Assembly: GCA_021792045.1 (NCBI GenBank)
Contig: JAJYVJ010000023.1
Span: 1 to 17,597 of the forward strand
Reading direction: 5' to 3'
From: Thermoplasmata archaeon
Lineage (GTDB): Archaea > Thermoplasmatota > Thermoplasmata > Thermoplasmatales > Thermoplasmataceae
Length of the DNA: 17,597 nucleotides
The notes below the pieces were generated by a model. That model was given only the letters and a program-made list of their open reading frames with translations. It was not told the DNA's origin and made no database searches. Both the position numbers and the translations under genes were made by a program. Positions 13,227-17,597 of this stretch are shown in pieces (the stretch's first letter is position 1; every line of letters begins with the position of its first letter).

Positions 13227-13571
13227 TTATCCGAAAATTACCTCTCCAAAAAGAGAGTATTGCACTAATGCGTCGGCGTCGGTGGCATCCCACTGACTTG
13301 CATCAGCCATTTCCGCCTGTGTCAGGCCATTATGATACTTGACCCCGATATCCGGAAACATCTTGCTAATCCCCTTTACAAGGTCTTGCAGATTCAATTC
13401 CACTCTTTTCGGGTTCTCTTTATCTTCGCTGATTATAAAGACAAACTTCATTTCTTTATAATTCCACCTGACACATGGCAGCGATGGCGATGAGTATTCA
13501 GGGAAATTCTCCATCACTTCCTTCACCAGTTGCTCCTTCGCATTCTCGTCCAGTTCTATTTTTTCACTCAT
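13227..13571 (-). CDS. Small unknown acidic protein
   Basis: This 114-residue protein is not recognised. An acidic N-terminal helix (LDENAKEQLVKEVMENFPEY) is followed by a beta hairpin (VRWNYKEMKFVFIISED, then RVELNLQDL). The C-terminal segment is distinctive: WDATDADALVQYSLFGEVIFG (written here in parts as WDATDADALVQ and YSLFGEVIFG), an acidic helix followed by a hydrophobic turn. No cysteine pair, membrane helix or enzyme motif is present. GGAGG beside the GCTC-stem hairpin at 13578-13602 supports the ATG at 13571. Confidence 0.8.
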   Translation of the reverse strand: MSEKIELDENAKEQLVKEVMENFPEYSSPSLPCVRWNYKEMKFVFIISEDKENPKRVELNLQDLVKGISKMFPDIGVKYHNGLTQAEMADASQWDATDADALVQYSLFGEVIFG

Positions 13572-13577
13572 TTACTC

Positions 13578-13603
13578 CCTCCGCTCTCCTGAGCTAAATA
13601 AAA
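13578..13603 (-). promoter_or_regulatory. Intercistronic element: TTTTATTT, hairpin GCTC-AGGA-GAGC, GGAGG
   Basis: The four-base-pair GCTC/GAGC stem (13583-13594) has the non-GNRA loop AGGA. The loop and flanks (CAGGAG) are themselves Shine-Dalgarno-like, giving two candidate ribosome sites, one in the loop and one just after the stem. TAA is fused to the tract. Confidence 0.8.
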
Positions 13604-14083
13604 TTATCTGGCGATTAGTTCTTGTGCGAACTCGAGGAGATATCTGCTATCTCTCATTTCGCCAAAATATTCTTTCCATGGTACAAACCAGTCCTGGTAT
13701 TCCAGCCATGCTCTGCATGGCTCACCATCTGAATTTAGGTCGCCAACGATCTTGACCGCCGGACCACCCGTGGTGAGTAATATTTCAAACTCGGCATCTT
13801 CCGGCTTTTCATCCGGATTGTGCCAATCCGACCTGAATTGGACACTTAATGGATATTCCAATATCTGTTGGAGTGCATTGTCCTCATCGTGATACTGTTC
13901 ACGATGTTCCTCGGTTGCACTTTTACTATATACATCCAACCCATCCAGTATTTCCTCATCAGGCAGGTCACATTGAATATCATCACATCGTCTTGCATGT
14001 TCCAGTCGGTCAATCATTTTCCTAATATTTTTCATACTGGCCGCAGCCTGGTCCCTGCCATGGTCTTCTTTTACGCTTTCCAT
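13604..14083 (-). CDS. Small unknown acidic protein
   Basis: This 159-residue protein is not recognised. It begins with a helical part (AASMKNIRKMIDRLEHARRC at about 14-33) and an acidic stretch (DDIQCDLPDEEILDGLDVYS). A beta-rich domain follows (PEDAEFEILLTTGGPAVKIVG, given here as EFEILLTTGG and PAVKIVG; then CRAWLEYQDWFVPWKEYF), and it ends in a helix (SRYLLEFAQELIAR). The strand-TTGGP-strand and tryptophan-rich strand order suggests a compact mixed domain. No known motif is visible. A consensus hairpin and GGAGG precede the ATG at 14083. Confidence 0.8.
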   Translation of the reverse strand: MESVKEDHGRDQAAASMKNIRKMIDRLEHARRCDDIQCDLPDEEILDGLDVYSKSATEEHREQYHDEDNALQQILEYPLSVQFRSDWHNPDEKPEDAEFEILLTTGGPAVKIVGDLNSDGEPCRAWLEYQDWFVPWKEYFGEMRDSRYLLEFAQELIAR

Positions 14084-14092
14084 TTTTCTATT

Positions 14093-14116
14093 CCTCCGCC
14101 TTTCGGCAAAATAAAA
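14093..14116 (-). promoter_or_regulatory. Intercistronic element: TTTTATTTT, hairpin GCC-GAAA-GGC, GGAGG
   Basis: Consensus form with the hairpin at 14098-14107 and the upstream TAA stop fused to the tract. Confidence 0.88.
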
Positions 14117-14407
14117 TTATTGTTTTTCGTTCCTGATCGCTATCACCATCTCAACCACACGGTCTGCAGATAGGTTCAGAATTTCCCGGACTCTCTCTAT
14201 AGGAATCCCGGAGAAAGCGAGATAGAATCCCAGTATAGATTCTGTAGCCGATATCATGGTGTCGTCGTCTATCCTCTTCTCGGTAGCGACTTTCAGGATA
14301 TCCTTAACAGCCTGTCTCACTTCATCGAACCTCTTCCGATCCTCTGGTTTTGTGGTGTTCGGGTCAGGAACGAGTCTTATTCTTTTTTCCAAACCTTTCT
14401 CATTCAT
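14117..14407 (-). CDS. Small unknown helical protein behind an internal terminator-like hairpin
   Basis: The protein is 96 residues from the ATG at 14407; an ATG at 14419 would add four residues, but only the inner ATG has a GGGTG-like ribosome site at suitable distance. It is highly helical: basic N-terminus (KGLEKRIRLVPDPN), then RFDEVRQAVKDILKVATEKR, an ISATESILGFYLAF hydrophobic helix, and VREILNLSADRVVEMVIAIR. No motif is recognised. Unlike its neighbours it has no hairpin/Shine-Dalgarno element. Instead, copy 3 of the AACGCAAAAAGGGG hairpin lies just upstream, so its expression may be attenuated or separately controlled. Confidence 0.75.
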   Translation of the reverse strand: MNEKGLEKRIRLVPDPNTTKPEDRKRFDEVRQAVKDILKVATEKRIDDDTMISATESILGFYLAFSGIPIERVREILNLSADRVVEMVIAIRNEKQ

Positions 14408-14421
14408 GGCAACACCCATTT

Positions 14422-14465
14422 AAAACGCAAAAAGGGGAAGCCCTCATATACTGCGAACTTCCCCT
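14422..14465 (-). terminator. Hairpin repeat copy 3, inside the gene array
   Basis: On the minus strand AGGGGAAG (14465-14458) pairs with CTTCCCCT (14440-14433), followed by TTTTGCGTTTT. It is almost identical in stem and tail to the terminator at 7447-7486 but lies between two co-directional genes, 15 bases before the downstream start. A remnant of the usual tract (TTTTATTTAGCC, 14496-14485) persists upstream without its hairpin partner. Confidence 0.65.
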
Positions 14466-14496
14466 ATTTCTTGAATGATATTAAGGCTAAATAAAA

Positions 14497-14931
14497 TTAA
14501 TCAGTTGGTGGTTCTTTATCCTCATCAGTCCAATCCCATCCCTTTTTATCCTTGTCTTCTGAATCGATGTAAATTCCTTCATCAGGTTCAGTAAGATAAA
14601 AGAGACTGAGGTGAACCGTTTTGATAATCTCCCTTCTCTGATATAGTGCTTTTCTCAGGTCAGCAATTTTCTCTTCATAGATATGGCTGCTCCACGAAAC
14701 ATTGCTGTATCGTATATCAAAAGCTTCATCATGCTCAGACCAAAGTATCAAAGCTTGACCGTTTATCTTCTGCCGCAAGTTACTCATATAATATTCGTAA
14801 CTCACCCATCCTGCCGGTATCTCGGATACCTCTGTATATTCGCTGATGCTCTCAGCCAACTTCCGTGCCTCATCGTAGCCCACACCCTTCTTCAGAGTTA
14901 TGCCTCCTGTTAAAAACGTTTCTGTACTCAT
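14497..14931 (-). CDS. Small unknown acidic protein
   Basis: This 144-residue protein is not recognised. The N-terminal part (FLTGGITLKKGVGYDEARKL, residues 6-25) is a strand followed by a helix. Next come an aromatic strand region (GWVSYEYYMSNLRQKINGQA), a second strand-rich portion (ALILWSEHDEAFDIRYSNVS) and a helix (EEKIADLRKALYQRREIIKT). The tail is strongly acidic and poor in order (EDKDKKGWDWTDEDKE). No cysteine or membrane segment is present. The ATG at 14931 follows GGAGG and a consensus hairpin. The gene is followed by the unusual junction with the terminator-like hairpin. Confidence 0.8.
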   Translation of the reverse strand: MSTETFLTGGITLKKGVGYDEARKLAESISEYTEVSEIPAGWVSYEYYMSNLRQKINGQALILWSEHDEAFDIRYSNVSWSSHIYEEKIADLRKALYQRREIIKTVHLSLFYLTEPDEGIYIDSEDKDKKGWDWTDEDKEPPTD

Positions 14932-14940
14932 TTTTTAATT

Positions 14941-14964
14941 CCTCCGCCTTTCGGCTAAATAAAA
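14941..14964 (-). promoter_or_regulatory. Intercistronic element: TTTTATTT, hairpin GCC-GAAA-GGC, GGAGG
   Basis: Consensus form with the hairpin at 14946-14955 and the Shine-Dalgarno at 14941-14945. Confidence 0.88.
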
Positions 14965-14972
14965 TCTGAACA

Positions 14973-15335
14973 TCATTTGATATGTTCAGTCAGATCAACA
15001 TCCAAATCTGAGACTAGATCTTTCAGGGCGTCAGACATTTCACCACTGAAGTAATCATCTGCTACTTTCTGCAAAACATCAGGGATGGTTTTTGCTACGA
15101 ATGCTTCATAGAAATCCCGTTCCCCTTGCCACGCGGTCATCCGCGATGCATGCACCACGAATCTTCCTCCGGTAGTCTTGTAAAGAGCAAATTCCATCCA
15201 CCTGCTGTCTCCTTCTCTCCAAGTTGATGAAGAGCTTAATTTCCAACCCTTGAATGACAGATTTTTTGTATCTGTCCGCTTTAGCTCAAATTCGTCCGCT
15301 TCTTCTATATTTGTTTTTGTATTTTTTTCTTCCAT
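14973..15335 (-). CDS. Small unknown protein with a WMEFALYKTxxGRFVVH core
   Basis: The protein has 120 residues. A polar, acidic N-terminal tail (residues 1-28) precedes a compact core: FKGWKLSSSS, then RWMEFALYKTTGGRFVVHAS (about 45-64), then TAWQGERDFYEAFV. This is an antiparallel pair of strands around a GG turn followed by a helix. I have an impression of similar 'ELYKTxxGKYVVH' cores in plasmid-borne hypothetical proteins, but I cannot name a family with confidence. The C-terminal end is acidic and helical (SDALKDLVSDLDVDLTEHIK). The ATG at 15335 follows GGAGG and a consensus hairpin. Confidence 0.78.
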   Translation of the reverse strand: MEEKNTKTNIEEADEFELKRTDTKNLSFKGWKLSSSSTWREGDSRWMEFALYKTTGGRFVVHASRMTAWQGERDFYEAFVAKTIPDVLQKVADDYFSGEMSDALKDLVSDLDVDLTEHIK

Positions 15336-15341
15336 TGTTTT

Positions 15342-15365
15342 CCTCCGCCTTTCGGCAATATAAAA
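15342..15365 (-). promoter_or_regulatory. Intercistronic element: TTTTATATT, hairpin GCC-GAAA-GGC, GGAGG
   Basis: Consensus hairpin at 15347-15356 with GGAGG at 15342-15346. Confidence 0.85.
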
Positions 15366-15376
15366 TTTATGTCGAT

Positions 15377-15817
15377 TTAAAATTCAAAATCCTGTGGTCT
15401 GATAGGTAGAGAAACTGGAACTGATGTTGGTTCTTCCACCTTCTCTATTTTAGGTATTCCCCTTTCGGGAATGGTAGCCGGATCCAGCTCATAAATATCA
15501 TTATCATTCCCATCTTCGTCGATAACCTTGGTAATCGTTCCATCCTTGGCGAGTTGTTCGACAAACTCACCAACTGTTTTCACACCAAGATCCTCTCCGC
15601 AATTAGGGCATAAGATTCTGTATTGCAGTGATTTTTTCATATCACTTAAACTATCATCCAGCCAATCGTCTTCTATCAATTCCTGTTCCCAGTTCTCATT
15701 GTTCCCATCGTCCCTGCAGTCTAGAATATCATCGACTCTTCCGTCAATAAAACCCGTAATCCGGTATTCTACTTTCACTGTTTCAACTATTCTATAATTA
15801 CATTTTTTGCAGATCAT
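15377..15817 (-). CDS. Zinc-ribbon-like small protein (CxxC ... CxxC)
   Basis: This 146-residue protein starts MICKKCNYRI, placing one cysteine pair at residues 3 and 6. A second pair, CPNCGEDLG, lies near residues 71-74. Together they form a classical four-cysteine zinc ribbon with a long acidic insert between the pairs (DDGNNENWEQELIEDDWLDD). The C-terminal 60 residues are acidic and proline-rich (ELDPATIPERGIPKIEKVEE, then VPVSLPIRPQDFEF) and probably flexible. Such ribbons occur in transcription- and translation-related adaptors and many viral proteins. The GGAG before the ATG at 15817 lacks the hairpin found in neighbouring junctions. Confidence 0.82.
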   Translation of the reverse strand: MICKKCNYRIVETVKVEYRITGFIDGRVDDILDCRDDGNNENWEQELIEDDWLDDSLSDMKKSLQYRILCPNCGEDLGVKTVGEFVEQLAKDGTITKVIDEDGNDNDIYELDPATIPERGIPKIEKVEEPTSVPVSLPIRPQDFEF

Positions 15818-15856
15818 CTTTCATCTCCTGCTACATAATAAAAATTAAATTATCAA

Positions 15857-16189
15857 TTAAACAATTTTAAAAATCCCATTTTTAACGACAATCTCGGTTA
15901 TATCTGCCGCATCGAATTCTTCGGCCATGGTTTCAACGAATTCGTCAAACCTCCACGGTTCATCATCGTAAAAAGATACGACGTATTCACCAGGTTCTAG
16001 ATTCGTCAGGTAGATCCCTTCCACCCAATCACCGCCGCACTCGCTCTCGACTTCTTCAAGGGTAAATATCTCACTCGAAATCTCGTTTTGTCTTTTCAAT
16101 TGCTTCGTTCTTGCCTTCTCCAAATAGTTTGGTTCATGTGCGACACCACTTGTCATGGCATCGGGCATTCCAAACTCATCTTCTTTCAT
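15857..16189 (-). CDS. Small unknown acidic protein
   Basis: This 110-residue protein is not recognised. A charged N-terminal helix (NYLEKARTKQLKRQNEISSE) precedes an acidic domain (FTLEEVESECGGDWVEGIYL, then EPGEYVVSFYDDEPWRFDEF) and a final strand (VVKNGIFKIV). The junction is the most compact in the array: the upstream TAA is followed by TTTTATGCAGCC and then ATG, with no hairpin and no Shine-Dalgarno. An inner ATG (MPDAM, eight codons in) has GGA just before it and is an alternative start. Confidence 0.75.
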   Translation of the reverse strand: MKEDEFGMPDAMTSGVAHEPNYLEKARTKQLKRQNEISSEIFTLEEVESECGGDWVEGIYLTNLEPGEYVVSFYDDEPWRFDEFVETMAEEFDAADITEIVVKNGIFKIV

Positions 16190-16201
16190 GGCTGCATAAA
16201 A

Positions 16202-16630
16202 TTAGAGATCAGATTCGATCTGATCCCTTATATAAATTGCGGCTAACTCGCCTTCATCTATTCTCATAGTGTCAATTGGCATTTTCTTCTTATCAAGAAT
16301 TTTCTGAACATTTTCATACAAAAGTCCAGCACCATATTTATCCACTAAGCCGTTAGAAGTAACTTCCATTGTACCCATATCATTGTTGGTCAAAAAGTCA
16401 TGACTGCCGATCTGATGCATCACGGCTTGTATTCTGTTCTTGTGTATCTCGATTATCCCCTCTCTGAGACAATCACTGCACACAAGATAAGTGCCGTCAT
16501 TCAGATTCGTCATTCCCTCTCTTACATCGCGGAAATTCTTCTCTGCGTAATACTTAGTTGTCGAATATCTGTGAACCTTTGATGTGACGTTGCTCTTAAA
16601 TTCCCCGATATTTTCCCAATCATCACTCAT
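16202..16630 (-). CDS. Small protein with a CxxC/His motif
   Basis: The protein has 142 residues. A polar N-terminal part (GEFKSNVTSKVHRYSTTKYY) is followed by a CSDCLREG pair near residues 55-58 and histidines near 65 and 74 (EIHKNRIQAVMHQIGSHD), a plausible C2H2-like metal site. The remainder is mixed alpha/beta (NDMGTMEVTSNGLVDKYGAG, then LYENVQKILDKKKMPIDTMR) ending in an acidic ELAAIYIRDQIESDL helix. No family is recognised. It is the first gene after PCNA-2 and has a GNRA hairpin with a GCTC stem before its GGAGG. Confidence 0.8.
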   Translation of the reverse strand: MSDDWENIGEFKSNVTSKVHRYSTTKYYAEKNFRDVREGMTNLNDGTYLVCSDCLREGIIEIHKNRIQAVMHQIGSHDFLTNNDMGTMEVTSNGLVDKYGAGLLYENVQKILDKKKMPIDTMRIDEGELAAIYIRDQIESDL

Positions 16631-16636
16631 TTTGTT

Positions 16637-16662
16637 CCTCCGCTCTCTCGAGCAAAATAAAA
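16637..16662 (-). promoter_or_regulatory. Intercistronic element: TTTTATTTT, hairpin GCTC-GAGA-GAGC, GGAGG
   Basis: The GCTC/GAGC stem at 16642-16653 with a GAGA loop matches the element at 10864-10889. It directly follows the stop of PCNA-2 (TAATAA-TTTTATTTT). Confidence 0.88.
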
Positions 16663-16665
16663 TTA

Positions 16666-17490
16666 TTACGGGGCCCTCGGCGCGATAAGGGTGTATCCCT
16701 TGACATCGTCACCGGTCTCCCCGATTTTAAAGTTCAATTTTAGCGGACCCGGGGCCTTAACCTCCTTGGTCTTTCCGTTAACTGTTTTTTCAGCTGTTGT
16801 TATAAATCTGACCATTACATCCCCTTTCTGGAAATTCCTGGCCACTTGTTCAAGTTTTTCTATTGTGTATGAAGATTTCATACCTTCCTCGCCCTTGAAG
16901 TCTCCCTTCAGGATCTTCACTGGCAATTCCATTTCTGTCTTTTCTCTTGTCGCAGACATAATCAAGTTATTTTTGTCTGCCGTCAGTGTCACCATGTCTG
17001 CCATGTCGGCAGCCACTCTCAATGCGGTGTGGAACTGCTTTCCACTCACTACCGCACCTGTGCTGTAGTTTATCTGTGGTATTTTTACGGTAAGTTGCTC
17101 ACCAAGCACCTGGAAAGTTTTCACAAATCCATCTGCTCCCGATACCGTAATCATATCTTTGTTCTGAGAGACTTTTATTCTCCCCTTCACGTACATCAGG
17201 ACGCCCTTCAAATCGCTCAGGTTAATCCCGAATGTCACATCGTTGTTTGTATATTTCACGCATCTCTTTGCATCTATGTATTCGACACACATTGAAACAT
17301 GTGCGTCGTCCATTCCTGCAATTCTTATTCCGTCTTTCGCCCCGGATATCAACACCTGGTCAATACCCATAGACTTGAAGACCTTTATTGCGTCATACAG
17401 GGACATCTGATCCATCTCGAATGATAGACCACTCTGTCCACTCTCAATAGCTGTCGTCTCCTCTCTTCCGATAGTTGTCGTTTCAACCAT
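16666..17490 (-). CDS. PCNA-type DNA sliding clamp (clamp 2)
   Basis: The protein has 274 residues. After a polar tail of about 20 residues the clamp fold begins: LSFEMDQMSLYDAIKVFKSM, then GIRIAGMDDAHVSMCVEYID (about 53-72), the PCNA 'GI-x-IxxMDxxHV' loop. The interdomain region is VKIPQINYS. The second-domain stretch LTADKNNLIMSATREKTEME is the typical clamp 'x-GxLxxxxxGDxxxxxxL' strand pair in divergent form. The protein ends YTLIAPRAP, close to the LAPR tail of PCNA. Clamps load onto DNA as rings of three and tether polymerase. This one differs markedly from clamp 1 (8685-9707), so the two could form separate rings or a mixed ring. Its leader hairpin is an unusual long-stem form. Confidence 0.88.
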   Translation of the reverse strand: MVETTTIGREETTAIESGQSGLSFEMDQMSLYDAIKVFKSMGIDQVLISGAKDGIRIAGMDDAHVSMCVEYIDAKRCVKYTNNDVTFGINLSDLKGVLMYVKGRIKVSQNKDMITVSGADGFVKTFQVLGEQLTVKIPQINYSTGAVVSGKQFHTALRVAADMADMVTLTADKNNLIMSATREKTEMELPVKILKGDFKGEEGMKSSYTIEKLEQVARNFQKGDVMVRFITTAEKTVNGKTKEVKAPGPLKLNFKIGETGDDVKGYTLIAPRAP

Positions 17491-17500
17491 TTCTTTTTCA

Positions 17501-17533
17501 CTCCTTTCCCGGAATTCATACCGGGCAACATAA
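17501..17533 (-). promoter_or_regulatory. Variant intercistronic element before PCNA-2: stem CCCGG/CCGGG
   Basis: Following a TGA stop (17536-17534), TTATGTTG leads into a five-base-pair stem (17521-17525 with 17508-17512) around an eight-base loop TATGAATT. Then come AAA and the Shine-Dalgarno GGAG (17501-17504), ten bases before the ATG. The layout is that of the other elements, with different stem and loop. Confidence 0.75.
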
Positions 17534-17597
17534 TCAGGTCAACGGATAGGCATTAAACCCTTTCCATGCCTGAAATGCCGGGTCTACTTGTATATGT
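17534..17597 (-). CDS. 3' end of an unknown gene running in from the right edge
   Basis: Only the last 20 codons are present, ending in WKGFNAYPLT and a TGA at 17536-17534. The frame is identified because its stop directly precedes the T-rich tract of the next intercistronic element, as at other junctions of the array. No function can be assigned from so short a piece. It shows that the array continues beyond the window and that the PCNA-2 gene is not its first gene. Confidence 0.5.
   Translation of the reverse strand, partial: HIQVDPAFQAWKGFNAYPLT

Noticed and set aside
13195..13293. N-terminal extension of the gene at 12829 (start at 13293)
   Set aside because: The extra frame overlaps the preceding gene and the hairpin element. 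The Shine-Dalgarno at 13203-13207 points to the ATG at 13194. The same reasoning trims the genes at 11535 and 11770.
7705..17533. CRISPR array suggested by regularly repeated short palindromes
   Set aside because: The intervals are whole coding genes of 200-1000 bases, repeats are only about 24 bases and variable in stem sequence, and no cas genes are present.

Overview
The window is archaeal accessory DNA. Two genes encode PCNA-type sliding clamps. Several promoters look archaeal: a TATA-like box sits about 25-30 bases before the probable transcript start, and at least one mRNA appears leaderless. Arginine is often coded AGG/AGA. There are no core metabolic, ribosomal or tRNA genes. Two clamps, a MoxR/VWA operon and a long run of small co-directional unknown genes suggest a large plasmid, integrated element or virus of an archaeon. 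A euryarchaeal or Thermoplasmata-like host is plausible, but the sequence does not prove any lineage.

Layout. (1) 126-1424 (+) encodes an adenine-methyltransferase target-recognition module without its catalytic half. The following gap (1425-1771) holds a 57-base near-perfect hairpin and a 14-base palindrome. (2) 1772-5635 (-) is a tight four-gene operon: MoxR AAA+ ATPase, VWA protein, coiled-coil protein (DUF3150-like in layout) and a 108-residue unknown. Its promoter region carries two GATAC...TATC palindromes, and a third copy lies past the operon's far end. (3) 5791-7318 (+) holds a basic unknown protein, a GHKL-type ATPase and a STAS-like DUF4325 protein, which together look like a regulatory switch. 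(4) 7319-7492 holds two copies of a terminator-like hairpin repeat. (5) 7493-17597 (-) is one co-directional array of 22 complete genes plus a partial one at the right edge. It contains both clamps and about twenty short, mostly acidic, unrecognised proteins, a few with cysteine-pair motifs.

The most unusual signal is in region 5. Seventeen of the 22 gene junctions carry the same short composite element. In reading direction it is a U-rich TTTTATTT-like tract, often fused to the upstream stop codon, then a small hairpin, then an abutting Shine-Dalgarno sequence and the next start codon. Most hairpins are GCC-GAAA-GGC. Others keep the fold with different stems (GCTC/GAGC, CCCTGT/ACAGGG, CCCGG/CCGGG), and thirteen of the seventeen loops are GNRA. 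This looks like selection for an intercistronic RNA structure rather than simple repeat copying. The only two long-stem, large-loop versions precede the two PCNA genes. The array probably forms a polycistronic unit in which each gene has its own structured ribosome-loading site, and it ends at the hairpin terminator beyond 7493. All functional statements for the unknown genes remain open.
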